Source of the DNA: Argyresthia goedartella
Lineage: Eukaryota; Arthropoda; Insecta; Lepidoptera; Argyresthiidae
Reading direction: 5' to 3'
Assembly: GCA_949825045.1 (NCBI GenBank)
Contig: OX463813.1
Coordinates: forward strand, 7,502,001 to 7,566,000
Length of the DNA stretch: 64,000 nt
Position 1 is the first letter of the stretch. Every line of letters begins with the position of its first letter. A program made the translations under genes and the position numbers. The notes below the pieces were generated by a model, which worked only from the letters and a program-made list of their open reading frames with translations, ran no database searches and was not told the DNA's origin. This document shows, piece after piece, positions 44,050 to 55,778 of the stretch.

Positions 44050-45185
44050 AATTTGTTATTTTTTTATTTTATTTTTATTTTTTTTATTTTGATATTTCCA
44101 CTTGGGCATCGTGTAGGGTGTCTTACGAGCATAATTTTATGTCATATGCATGTTTTCCCTAGGACCAATATTTATAGAGATATCGATATTACAAACATAA
44201 TATGACGTATATCTCGAAATCGGTGAGGTGCACGAGGAAAATGTTTATAACCAAAAGTGATAGCAAAAAGCAGCACTACACGATTCCGAAGCAAAAAATA
44301 ACAGTCAAAAGAAATATTTTTTAACACAATTTTTCTAAGTCGCTGGATGCTGGATTTTTCCATTGATAAAAAAAAGGGGCTTCCGCCCCCTTATCGACAC
44401 TGAACTCCAATCATAAAGCCGCGGAACCTTTGATATGGAAACCACAATCATCACATCACCCCGAAACCTATGATATGGAGTTTCACCGAATATGACTGAA
44501 AACACCCGCACCCTGTAGTGAGATTCTGTCTGTGTGTGAGTAAAATGGCGTCGCGGAATGCTTATGTGTGCGGGTGAAGCATGTGAATTGGATGCCTGAT
44601 CACGTTTCTGACGGAAAATCAGCAAATTGGTACATTATTTTGATAAAGAAACCTATAAAAATGGATTCCTTATAAGATTTCCAATAAGATATGTGTATTT
44701 TTTATTGAAATCTAACTGTATTTCTCATTGGAATTACAAATAGCATTGGGGGGAATCCGTCTGGTTGCATGACGTATCATGTAAATTTGCCGATTTTCTG
44801 GACATCTTGATGAATTTTACTATGATTTGTGGTTTGTTTATCGCAAATAGAGTTGTAAATATGAATAAAACAAATACTTACCTCAATTCACCAAAAAAAC
44901 TACACTTTTCTCCAAATAAAATTTCACCACCAAATACGTTGGGAGCGTCCGGAAGAAAGTGATTTTCAAAACGCGGTTGAATTATTTTTTTCTACGGAAA
45001 AGCATAAACTAGCACACAGACCATAAAGTTTGTCTAATTGGGTGTCCACACATGATCGAACCGTAAAAATTGGTCCAACCGTTGGATAAAAAATACCGGT
45101 TTCAAAAATATTAGTCATCCCGCTGCTTATGCTGACAGCGGTACAGGGAGTGACCGGGGCCGCGCTGCTTATGCTGACGGCGGAA
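44050..45185. other. Non-coding stretch
   Basis: Contains gcgacgccatttt on the minus strand at about 44540-44552 (CGCCATTTT motif) and two spaced copies of gatatgga near 44432 and 44473. A duplicated cgctgcttatgctgac is near 45121 and 45161. No gene is supported. Confidence 0.4.
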
Positions 45186-45189
45186 AAGG

Positions 45190-45310
45190 AGAGGTTAAAG
45201 GACAAACAAGAGAGTTTGTGTTGCGACTTCGTGAATACTTTGAAAAGGAAAGTCGTAATGGTGTATCTCTTTTACCAGTGACTTAAGTAGAGACCGTGTT
45301 GAAGCAGCGT
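45190..45310 (+). pseudogene. N-terminal scrap of a mariner-like transposase
   Basis: The plus strand reads GQTREFVLRLREYFEKESRN and GVSLLPV, then a stop and VETVLKQR. It resembles the start of insect mariner-like transposases of the long-helix type. It ends at the gypsy LTR beginning at 45318, suggesting the LTR element inserted into it. Confidence 0.4.
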
Positions 45311-45317
45311 TAGGTAT

Positions 45318-47555
45318 TGTAATGTCTCAGCACTTCTCGCAGCACTACCTATACTTGAATTTGCTAGCCCTAGGACGCAAATTATAAAGACTTTTATGTG
45401 TATATGAATTTGAATTTGAACTTTTATTTTTGAATATGGTTACAAATTGTATAAAAGGGATCAAACTGGCTCGATAGCCATTAAGCTAATCCTAACTATA
45501 TAAATTAGATCAGTCGCTGGCCGAAGCCTAAGGTGAAGTGTGTCACATTGACTTTTCACATCCAAGCCTCTTTCTTTTTAAAATTACAAATTACGTAACA
45601 GTGTCAAAGTGAACACCCACTCTAAAGAGGCCCGTATACAATATTATCGCATAGTCAAATATCGAACTTAACTATATACCTTACAATCATACCCCCCTCC
45701 TTTAAAAAAAAAAGTTTTTTTTTTTTTTCCAAAGTGGCAACCCTAACTCAAAGTCTAAAATCAAAAATGACAACCCTATCTCAAAGTCTAAAATCTAAAA
45801 AACATTAAATGTTAACATTAAGTGAGCTTGTTATGCTTGAAATCTAAAAAACAGTAAATATGCCGCAAGCATAATTTTAAATAACATCGAATACCCTAAT
45901 CCTTATCTGTCCAACCATCCCATTTAACCTACTTAATTAAACATTAAATACCCTAACATTCAATTCTGATCACGCATAAGACCAGTACCAAAACAAAACA
46001 TTGACATGAATAAGAATAAATTGACAAGAAATAGAATAAACTGACCGAAGGTCATATGTTAAGTTACACACCTAACTACACTTAGGGTGTTGATCCTACC
46101 TAATATAAACTTAACTACACTTAAGGTGTAGGCTATGCAACTTAAAAAACTTAAATTATAACACCCTATGATCCCATCATACAATTATTCGCGGCTTAAC
46201 ACTAACCTACCTAACGCTAGAAAACTCTCTATTACAATACGAAGGCAAACAGTTGAATCTAGCTAAGATTTAGCTTCTCGAATGGTTATCATTCGACAAA
46301 CATTCTGACAAAAAAAAACTAGCGAAAAACTTATCAGACAACTATAATACCTCCGTTCTTAAAATTAACACAACTCCATCTTTGCTTAAAAAAATCATTT
46401 ACTCTTTCCACCGAATGGAAATATTTAAAAAAATAACGCAGGCAAAGATCAAAGAAAAAAATTATTATTTTCAAATATAGGAAACGTCAACCATATTAAA
46501 CAGGATTAATCTATAGAACCGTATTACTAAGCCACAGCTTAAGAATGAGTTCATTAAAATTCGTTCCAATAATACGATGAAATCAACTAGCTTTAAAACC
46601 GATATTACAACTTACAAACATCTCAACTAATCTATTGGAATTCAGTAAACTATCTTTTACTATTAACAGTTTAAGATAATCGCCGTGAGTTGCAACCAAT
46701 TACCCAAGTTAAAACACTACAAAGAATCTCGAATGTGTATCGAATACCCGAGTTATCCCACATCAGAAATTACTTTCATTGAGAAACCTTCGTTACCAAC
46801 TTTATGAACAACCCTTACTCTCCCCTTACCAAATCATCCCAACTCTATACTTTAAGAACGCAGGAACCAAAACAGAACCCTATGACGAATAGCTATTGCC
46901 TCGTCATACTGCCCTCAAAGATAAAACCAGGCGATCGGTTCAAACAATTATACGAACTGTCGTTTATAAAAGTTTCTCATATAAAGGTAATCTACCACGG
47001 AAATCTAGTATGTTACAAATATTTCTTGGGTCTTTGGTGAACGGTCCTCATCAAACATCATAGTTCAGCAACATCATGAAAAGAAACACCGGTTAATAAA
47101 CAATTCATAACAATACCGCATACATAAACCACAAACTAACAACCGGGATAAAATTATATTATACTCCTAATGTATAATTATTTAATATCAGACGAACTCC
47201 TCTACGCAGCACAAAGCGTTTTAAACGATTTGTGTTAACAATTACACCCCGTGACCGTGAGTTCAGACGACGAATCAGCACATTAGACCTCCCAACGATC
47301 TCAATGACCTTGTATGGTCCTTGATACAGACGTGCCAACTTCATACATCTTCCCGTTATCCGCCTTGGTACGTATAACAAAACTAAGTCATTCACCCGGA
47401 ACGATCTGGGCTTTGATCTCATATCGTAATACCGTTTTTGTACACGCTGTGCGTTTGCAATATTCCCTAACGCCTTAGTCAGCAGCCTACCTATACGATT
47501 TACCCTTTCATCTATCGTTTCGTCTAAACCAACTGCGTTTAATCCTAATGAAATT
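45318..47555 (-). mobile_element. Second copy of the gypsy family, 5'-truncated
   Basis: One LTR (45318-45685, 368 bp), a polypurine tract just inside it, the long 3' non-coding region and an integrase C-terminus all match the element at 7847-12276. The rest of pol and the other LTR are missing beyond 47555. The LTR is more diverged from the 7847 pair than those are from each other. Confidence 0.75.
47159..47555 (-). pseudogene. Ty3 integrase C-terminal domain
   Basis: The minus strand reads GLDETIDERVNRIGRLLTKA, NAQRVQKRYYDMRSKPRSFR, VNDLVLLYVPRRITG, MKLARLYQGPYKVIEIVGRS and VNTNRLKRFVLRRG. This is the end of a gypsy integrase, including the KRYYD helix and GPY/F module. It is open throughout but lacks the catalytic core upstream. 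Confidence 0.75.
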
Positions 47556-47856
47556 TTGAGATAATGTAGTCTTTAATACTCTAATTAACTGTGTGAACTT
47601 ACAACTTCAATTAATGACTAGTTTTAAAAATATGAGGTTTTTAAAATATACTTGTCTACGAGCAGGTACGTAGTGTTCAAGCAGTTGAAGTAGGTAGATA
47701 ATTACAGTTGCATAATTAGATATCGTCTTTTATCTATGAAGTACGAGTTTGAATGTCGAACGGCATAAAGAACTGATGCGAAATGTCTGAAGTAATCAAT
47801 CAGTGTCAATCTAACTCAAAATAGTAAAATATGCATTTTGCATTTCGCCTAGTAAA

Positions 47857-48790
47857 ATGGCTTTCAGAAACAGAATTCGTTGCTATATATGCGATGCTGC
47901 CTTAGTGCCACGAGTAATGCTGCGAGTGGTTAGAGAAGACGGAGAAATGTTGATTGAGTTAGCCAAGCAAAGACGGGATGAAGCTGGTGGTTTAGCAGTA
48001 GACGTTGATGGTGACACACGTATTTGCAATAATTGTAACTTTTCAATTATTCGGGACATTCAGATACTGAATGATGATCCCCAGTGTTTGCAGTTAAATA
48101 TTTTACAGCAAAGAACTACGCGTGCTTGTTTTGTATGCAACGGCGTTGACAATATACAACGATTATCACCGGAGTGTCGGGTTAATATTTTTGCGAAAAG
48201 GAATATCTATGTGCCGGTTAGGTACGTGTGCTGCAGAGGACATTTAGATGAAAGAGGTTTTCTGACTGAAGATATTCTAGTGGAGCTGAGGTATATTAAC
48301 AGACCGTTATATTAAAAGGAAATGAGTTACAAACTTTTTTGAACGCATTACGTGACGAAATAAATATCAGTGCTCAACGTCGATATCAAGATGAGAAGGA
48401 ATTGACAGATGAAGAGTTTAAAGCCCTTTCCCCCGTTAGTAAAGAAGACTTTATTGATTTATTTAGTTACTGTGACCGTTTGCCGGTGAATGGTGGACAT
48501 CGTTATGTGAGCAAAAAAGATCGTTTACGTTTTCTTTGTAAGTTACGGCAAGGTGTAAGTGATGAATTATTGTGGGTTCTATTCCATTATTCGTCAAGAC
48601 AAGCAGCAAGCCTAGCTGTTTTTCCCTAAAGATTTTCTCACTGTACTAGTGAGAAAATCTTTAGGGACCCGCTTTATTCGCGAGAATATAGGCTTCAATG
48701 CCATAACAAGACAAGATTACATAGAGATGCATGTAACAGACTTTGGCAATCAGCTATATAATCCCACACTATCAGCTAGTATTTTTATAA
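47857..48790 (+). pseudogene. DDE transposase-like gene, 5' part, broken
   Basis: ATG 47857 opens a Cys-rich N-terminal region: RCYICDAAL, RICNNCNF, RACFVCNGVD and RYVCCRGHLD suggest zinc binding. One extra base in the A-run near 48316 shifts the frame. The product continues NELQTFLNALRDEINISAQR, LFSYCDRLPV, RLRFLCKLRQGVSDELLW and FHYSSRQAAS. After a templated inversion (48623-48667) it reads VRKSLGTRFIRENIGFNAIT and HVTDFGNQLYNPTLS. This resembles the region just before the first catalytic Asp of DDE_Tnp_4-like transposases with an N-terminal zinc module. The catalytic core is absent. The family assignment is from memory. Confidence 0.5.
48623..48667. repeat. Perfect 19-bp inverted repeat inside the transposase
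   Basis: Arms 48623-48641 and 48649-48667 surround a 7-nt loop. The right arm is the coding sequence for VRKSLG; the left arm is its inverted copy and destroys the frame. Confidence 0.9.
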
Positions 48791-48984
48791 TGCTAGGCAA
48801 AGGTATTTGTAGTTCTTCTGCCTAGATCCTCGATATCTGAATTATTTTCAAAGTATCTTTAAAACGAATGAATAAAAAATACATTTAAATGTGTTTCGTA
48901 TTAAGCATTAAAATATATCTCAATGGACATCATTACATTACATCTTTTTACCTAAACAAAAATGAAATGTTGTCAATTGTGGAA

Positions 48985-49205
48985 ATGATTTACTCGCATG
49001 TAATATAGTGAGTAAGATGGTCTTCCCATAGTGAGCCCAACAAGGCTTGTATTATGTTATGTGTACTAAATGACGATATATGAATAGATATAAATACTTA
49101 TAAATATTCATGTTCATACGCGAATATTTGCCCTTAAGGAGATTCCAACCCAGGACTGTAAGCTTCGTAGGCAGGTTCACTACCCGCTAGGCTAACCTAA
49201 CTATT
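48985..49205 (-). repeat. tRNA-derived SINE
   Basis: The minus strand has an A box-like tagcctagcgggtag (49181-49195) and a B box-like cctgggttggaatctcc (about 49138-49154) at tRNA spacing. A body containing acacaagcct-like and gggctcactatggga blocks follows, as in common moth SINEs. It is diverged, with no intact promoter. Confidence 0.65.
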
Positions 49206-49855
49206 TAACGGGGTATGTAGTACACTGTAATAATTAATATCCAGTGTCTATGATGATAAGATAATATCACGCGTGTCACGTTAACTGGTCTTTGTAATAA
49301 CTTGTACCAATCGTAGATTCAGGCAGAGCTAGCCTCATGTCTAGTTATTGAGTGTTTAAACTAAACAAAACCATTGAGTAATGCTTAGTGTAATATAGTG
49401 AGTGGTATCAACAGTAATCGTACTAAGCTAAGCTAAGACTAAGCTATTGATTGAGTAATAAACTTATGTTGACCTAAGGTGGGCACGCAAAATATGGTTA
49501 AATTGTTAACGGAAATTCGTAATTAACGGAGAGAGAAATTGTCAGTATCAAGTTGTAATGTATAGTAAGAGAGGAGAATCTCATTTCATTACAATGTTAG
49601 TGTAATTTTGTATAAATAAACCATAAGGCTCTACAATCCCATAGATAATGGCCTAAGTTTGGATTTTTGTTTGGACATCAGTCTTCCCCTTAGGAATGCC
49701 TAGAACTAAATGTCCGGACGCCCTCGGCAAAGATCCGTCAAAGGCAACCACTAATGAATCACTTTCTCTTACATTTTGAAATTGAAGTAGATCTTATTCT
49801 CCTAAATATACGAAGCGATTTACTATGTCCCTGGTTTTAATTCATCTAATATATC
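49206..49855. other. Non-coding stretch
   Basis: AT-rich, with no recognisable coding or repeat structure. Confidence 0.4.
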
Positions 49856-50226
49856 TGTCACCGTAAGATTGACAAAAATGTTAGTTGATAAACTAACGTT
49901 TTTTTTCTCGTTAGCTGGTCAACTATCGACATGGCTTATTAGATGATGCGTTAGTTGACAAACTCGTGTTTAAAATCATTAAATATAAACTGGTTTAAAC
50001 TTGAATTGCAAAAGAAATACCAGGGCAAATACTGCGGTAGCTTAGGTGAAGACTAGAGGGGGCGAGCGCAGCGAAGCGCCCGAATAGTCTTCGGTGTTAG
50101 ATTGATATGTAAGAACAAAAGAAACGTAAATTCTAAACCCTGTCTGTCTGGTTTACTATCTGTCGACAGTTGATCAACTAACGCGTTAGTTTATCAACTA
50201 ACGGTTTAGACTATATTACGGTGACA
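49856..50226. mobile_element. MITE with TGTCACCG ends
   Basis: 371 bp. Its inverted ends TGTCACCGTAA are followed by inverted subterminal blocks built from gttagttgataaactaacg-type palindromes (49885-49935 and 50165-50205). The middle has a GC-rich stem (gagcgcagcgaagcgcccg). No clear target duplication and no coding capacity. Confidence 0.6.
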
Positions 50227-51430
50227 TATCCATAAGGTCCATTATTAAAGCTTTAGGACAATGGGGATTGTGTTTATTCTCAGTGTTTCGCAATTCACGC
50301 CAGTATAACTGAAATAAATAATTAACGGGGTTTAATATATGAATGCAATCACCACTGTTTTTAACTACGTACCACTCGATACACGAAGCTACCAGTTATC
50401 ACTAGATAGTATTTTCGCGAAGGGTAGAGATCAACATAAAGTTTAGGCCGGGTATTAGAAGAGGCTAGCCGAGCTCATCCGCATCTAGAAAACAAGGGCC
50501 TTACCTCCAAAAAATAAACTACTGTTCAACACTTGTCTAAAAACCAAAACGTATGAGATTTGACGTTTGTTTTAATGTTAAACGCTGTTTATTAAACATG
50601 TGTTATGTAAACAAGCATAAGTGTGGTAGTCGCAACACCTTCTTGCTGGGCGGAGGGATTAAGATAAACGACTTATTAGGATATTTATACACCTCCAAGT
50701 TACGTGGAATAGGGCTGCCGGGGCGGGACAACGGTGAAAGTTTAAAAGGGAAAGTATCTTAAAAGAATTCATTTAATAGGACTATAATTAGGAACTACCT
50801 AGGCCTCATCGGACATATCCTTGCAGTGTTGATGAGATTGATTGCTTATTCTTACTACATAATTTGATTATGTAGTTGATTATTCGTTTTAGTTAAGGCA
50901 TATCAAAGAAAATGTTCCATTTCGTCACGGAAGTAATTGTTTATTTAAAAAAAACTACGAACAGTCTAGTTAAAAAGTTTTTATATAGGAATTCAACAAT
51001 CAAAAGTCACATAAGAAGATTCACTTATGTAATAATTAAATAAACCTACATGTTTATTTTGGGATACTATGTCCTATTCGTCACTTTGAGGTCACAAACA
51101 GTGTTTACATATTCGTATTGCACTATAAATTTTAGATCAAAACAATTCGATTATTATTTTCTAGTTACTTATCCTCTTCTAGATTGTTGCTCTCACATTT
51201 GGTAAAAGTGAGAGCAACAATCTAGAACGCTACTGAACGATCCGGATTTATTAATCCTCGTAATCCTCTTGAATATTAAAATGTGTAAACAACCCTCACA
51301 TTTCAATGAGTTGGGCTAATCATTTGTCAAGGCTATGCAAGAATTTAAGGAAGACTTCTGAAGTCAAGAGTAAAGAAAAACGATGATAAGCTTTTTGCCT
51401 ATCCAGAATGAATGAAACAACAATAGATAT
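50227..51430. other. Non-coding stretch with one perfect hairpin
   Basis: No gene is supported. A perfect 19-bp inverted repeat lies at 51178-51196/51208-51226 with an 11-nt loop. Confidence 0.5.
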
Positions 51431-51436
51431 ATATTG

Positions 51437-52000
51437 GGACGCCAGATATTTGAAAACTATTCATACTGTGTTTAGTTTGGCGTCCATATATGTTTTTGGT
51501 TTGTTATTTCAGTAAAAAATAACCTTTGTGTATTGTTTTGTAGCGCCCTAATTATGCTTTTGTTGTGCTTACTGTCACTTTGCAGCAAATGTGAATTTTT
51601 TAATTCTAGAAGGTGTATTTTTTTTAAAAGATTTATACATATATGCGGACGCCAGATATATCAGAATAGTAGATATCGTATTTAGTTTGGCGCCCATATA
51701 TGTGTTTGTTTTAATATATCAGTAAACTTTGTGTTTTGTTTTGTTGCGCACTAGTTTTGGTTCCGTTATAAAAATAATATTACTAACTTAGTAATAAATA
51801 AGTGTTAGTTGATTCCAGGCTGCATATTTTTGAGACACATTTACGGATGCCAGATGGGATAAAATTTTCACACCGTATTTTGTTTTGCGTCCGCATATTG
51901 TAGATTTTTTAAATGTTTTAAATTTTTTGCGACATAGGAGCCAAAAATCTTTCAAAACATGTATGCTTGTCTAAATAATACCAACGTTTATTTTTCTATT
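51437..52000. repeat. Three diverged tandem units with a palindromic head
   Basis: Units start at 51437, 51657 and 51845 (spacing 220 and 188). Each begins ggacgccagat (ggatgccagat in the third). About 40 bases later comes tttggcgtcc (or tggcgccc, gcgtccgc), the inverse of the start. Similar AT-rich tails follow, including tttgtgt and gtagcgcc/gttgcgca blocks. They lie just upstream of the Tc1 gene and could be its subterminal repeats or a small satellite. Confidence 0.65.
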
Positions 52001-52138
52001 TCACTGTTTAAGTTTAACAGTTCAGTGATCTTATAATATCAATAAATAATGTTAATTTCATATTGTTTTGTTGTGGTTTCTACCCTCAGCTTGGCTCCTT
52101 CATCCGCCTACGCCGTCTACCCGACTCGCAATATACAC

Positions 52139-52170
52139 ATATAAGCGCGGGAACACGCATTTGATTCAGT
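52139..52170 (+). promoter_or_regulatory. TATA plus TCAGT core promoter of the Tc1 gene
   Basis: ATATAAG (T at 52140) lies 28 bases before the A (52168) of TCAGTT, the arthropod initiator consensus. This predicts a 5' UTR of about 108 bases before ATG 52276. Confidence 0.55.
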
Positions 52171-52275
52171 TTACAGTGCTAGTTTTGTGTTGAGATTTAT
52201 TTAGAAAAACATTAATTAACTAACTCTATCAATTGTTTTGGTGATTTTTACTGTTTGTGTCATCTTGTTGGTGCC

Positions 52276-53298
52276 ATGCAACGTCGACATATGACGAGAG
52301 ACGAGATGATAAGAGCGGAAGGAATGTTGGAAGCTGGCGCTATCCAAAACGTTGTTGCGGAGACCCTAGGCACCAGCCAGAATGTGATATCAAGGCTCTG
52401 GTCACGTAATCGTGATACTGGGGAAGTGGCGGAACGGCATGCTGGCAGAATTTGGGTGACCACCCCTAGAGAGGACCGTTTTCTCCAAAATACCGCCAGG
52501 AGAGAACCTACTCTGACGGCCATGGAAATGGTACAGAGGCTCCAACAGGAGCATCAGCTGTTGGTTAGCGACCAAACTGTCAGAAGAAGGCTACATGAAG
52601 CTAATCTTCATTCTCGCAGGGCAATTCGTGTTCCTGCTTTGCGACGAGGCAATCGCGGAAGGCGACTATTGTGGGCCCAAGAATACGTGTTATGGGATAA
52701 TAAACAATGGTCGACAGTGCTCTTTACGGATGAGTCTCGGTTTGGATTTCATCCAGATTCGCGAAGAACACGAGTTTGGAGAGTTCCAAGAAGGGAAAGC
52801 TGGCTCCAGCATCCACGAGAGGTTCATTCGCAAGCAGGAACAATCATGGTATGGGCAGGAATTCGTATAGGCGCGCGAACCGACCTCGTTTTTGTAAGAG
52901 GCAACATGAATGCTCAGAAATACCGTGATGAGGTGGTGGAACCTGTTATTATTCCGCATAGGGTGCAAATCGGCCAGCAATTCGTACTCATGCATGATAA
53001 AGCTCGTCCACACACTGCGAGGCTGGTATCAGCCGCACTTCAAGACAACGACGTCACGGTAATGAGATGGCCTGCGCAGTCGCCCGATATGAATCCCATC
53101 GAACATGCGTGGGACATGTTGCAGCGAAGGGCTATGCATGCCCTCCCTCCAAATCTGGCCACAGAAGAGCAACTTTTCTTGTATCTGCAACGAACCTGGA
53201 AACGCATACCACAGCAAGACATCGACACCTTAATTCACAGTATGAATTACCGATGCCAAACTCTTATTAACGTGAGGGGTGGCAACACTGATAAATAA
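52276..53298 (+). CDS. Tc1-type DD34E transposase, intact
   Basis: 340 residues from ATG 52276; the frame also opens upstream without an ATG. The N-terminal helix-turn-helix region is MTRDEMIRAEGMLEAGAIQN ... VISRLWSRNRDTG. The catalytic triad is the Asp of LFTDESRF, the Asp of LMHDKARPHTA and the Glu of NPIEHAWD. Exactly 34 residues separate the last two, the DD34E signature of Tc1. The length is that of a complete family member and there are no stops or frameshifts. In the family it cuts and pastes its own DNA at TA sites. No flanking inverted repeats could be found, so it may be a single-copy relic still under selection or an element whose ends I missed. Confidence 0.85.
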   Translation: MQRRHMTRDEMIRAEGMLEAGAIQNVVAETLGTSQNVISRLWSRNRDTGEVAERHAGRIWVTTPREDRFLQNTARREPTLTAMEMVQRLQQEHQLLVSDQTVRRRLHEANLHSRRAIRVPALRRGNRGRRLLWAQEYVLWDNKQWSTVLFTDESRFGFHPDSRRTRVWRVPRRESWLQHPREVHSQAGTIMVWAGIRIGARTDLVFVRGNMNAQKYRDEVVEPVIIPHRVQIGQQFVLMHDKARPHTARLVSAALQDNDVTVMRWPAQSPDMNPIEHAWDMLQRRAMHALPPNLATEEQLFLYLQRTWKRIPQQDIDTLIHSMNYRCQTLINVRGGNTDK

Positions 53299-53889
53299 GA
53301 GTTAAAATGTCTAACTTTAAGTTGTTTTTTTAAATAAAATTATCCATTTTATTCATTAATTTCATTTAGACTTAGCACCATTTTTAGTCTCTTTGTTATT
53401 TTATTTTTAAAAAAATATTTGAAGATCAAAAATGTTTTTAATTTATATAATTAAGTTGGGCATTAACTGAGGTTTAATTCCATATATACTTTTCTGAACA
53501 ACATATTTATAGTTTATCAAAAAATTTAAGAAATACAAAATATCCCTAGACAGTGTTGATGTGTGTATAGCTTGCTGTCTTCTAGAGCACCCCACACTGC
53601 CCGCGTAGTCTGTCATTCGATACTATGGTGCTTTTAATGGGATTCTGTTTCTGTCCGTCAAACACATGTTTCTGGGATTGTTTTTGCATTCTAAGCTTTG
53701 CAAGCAAATCAGACCGTTGTCTCTTGTAGTAAAGCTTAAATTTGTATGCTTGCAGTTATTGGAAGTTTGGCAACGTCGCATAAACACGTAGACGTCATAA
53801 AGTAGAAGGTATAAATATATATATATATATATATAATTATACCTTCAACTTTAGTGATAGTTACTTCTCCTGCTCCAAAGTGACGCTTT
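53299..53889. other. Non-coding stretch with a palindromic (TA)n
   Basis: gaaggtataa at about 53805 and ttataccttc at about 53836 flank a (ta)n run, so the whole folds into a hairpin. No gene is supported. Confidence 0.5.
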
Positions 53890-55778
53890 TCATAGCGTGG
53901 GATGTGGATTGCCGTCTACGAATGACGTTTTGCCTATGGCCCTCAAACGTGTGTTTTCCAACCTCGATAGGAACTTCAACGTCGTTCACATAATTGCTCA
54001 AAGCATTAATTCCAGTCATGCCGACCTTCTTGATTCCTTCAGCGATCAGAGCATTCATGGTATTCTGATCTCCGAATCATTTCTCAAACCCTCTCTTCCT
54101 TCTACCTTTTTTACTCTGCCGGGGTACAGGCTCTATCGTAACGATGGGACGTGTAAGTCTGGTTCTTGCAAAGTTATTAGTCACTCACCTAGTCTGTACT
54201 CTGGATCCGCTGAACACATGTTTCTCGTGCTAGGCCTGCATCACACTAAGGTCCTTTTGGGTTTCTTCTATAGCCCCTCTCTCCTCAACGACTACTTTGA
54301 CTCTTTTGAAATCATCCTTAATGATCTATCTCCACTTTACAGTGACACACTTATCCTAGGTGATTTCAATACTGCCAAACTCCAGTCTTTCATCGGCTCC
54401 CTAAATTTAAATATTCTTCCCCTGAGTGCAACTCACTTCCAGCCCCACTGCACCCCCCCTCTATTGAATCTTATGATTGTTTCTAACATATTCAAGGTTG
54501 CTACGCATGGCCAACTTAACGCCCCCTTCTCCTTTCACGATTTGATTTATCTCTCATGCAAGTTAAGGCCTCCGAAGAACGCAGCAAAATTTCTGGATGT
54601 TCGCAGTTTCAAGGGTATGGATCTCAGCTCCCTTTTATAGACTGGTCCCCTGTCATCTGTAGTGAGTCCGTTGATGACAAAGTCCAGAAATTTTACTCGA
54701 TTATCCTTAGCTTGTTCGACAAGATTTGGAACAGGTTTGGAAGATCCTGAAGACCCTCGGTGATGGTAAGTCCCAGGACGCAGTAGCCGGTAGTATCAAT
54801 CTCAACGGTCTCAACAAATTCTTTGCTGTCTCCCCTGTCACAATGGACCTCCTGTCAAGGACCCGAGCCTTCGTAACTTGCCCACCAGAACGAAATCCAG
54901 TAGCTTCGCTTTCAAACTCAGGTCTGTTGGGGTTGGCGCAATAATAATAAGGCTATTCTAGCAATCTCGTCAAAGGCTTGTAGGTGGTGATGACAAGATC
55001 TGTTTTCAGATGCTATTCAGTGTACTCGAAAATTTGTTACCACCCATAACGCATATAATCAACGCGTCGCTGAGCGAGTACTGCTTCCCGCACTAGTGGA
55101 AAAGAGCATTAGTGATACTCCTTCCTAAAACGTCTAACCCGTCCTCCTTCAAAGAGTTCCGTCCCATTTCCCACTCCCAGCTATCCTCGTACCTTTCCTC
55201 CATGAATTTACTGGAGTCTGGTTTTAGGCCGGGGCATGGTAACACCACAGCGCATCTCAAAGTAACTGACAATATCCAACTGGTAATGGATAAGCAGCAG
55301 CTCACAGTCCTCGCTCTCCTTGATTTTAGCAGCGCCTTTAACTGCGTCGACATCGATATACTTGTTCTGTACTATACTTTGTCTCTTCACACTCGGTTCG
55401 CTGGTTGACTCTTACTCGAGAGACCGCCAGCCGCGCATCGAGTCTGAAGAGATCACTACAAAATGGTACAAGCTCTCTACAGGTGTTCCGCAGGTTGGCA
55501 TTCTTTCTCCTCTTCTCTTCTCTGTTTTCATCCATTCCATCTCGGATGTATTGTCTTCCTCGAATCATCTCTGCAAATGACCTTCAAATTTATCGGCATT
55601 TTTCCCTGTGTGATCTGACTTCGACTGTTAAGGCTTTGAATGCTGACCTTGACAACATCAGGAAATAGGCAGTTTCGTATGGGCTATTAGTCAACCCAGG
55701 CAAGTCTCTGGTGATGATACTGGGTACACGGCACTTACTTAATTTGTTGCAGAATGGGTCCGTTGCCCCCGTGATATA

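Noticed and set aside
49130..49205. A functional tRNA gene on the minus strand
   Set aside because: A- and B-box-like motifs are present but the rest does not fold as a tRNA and the body continues as a SINE.
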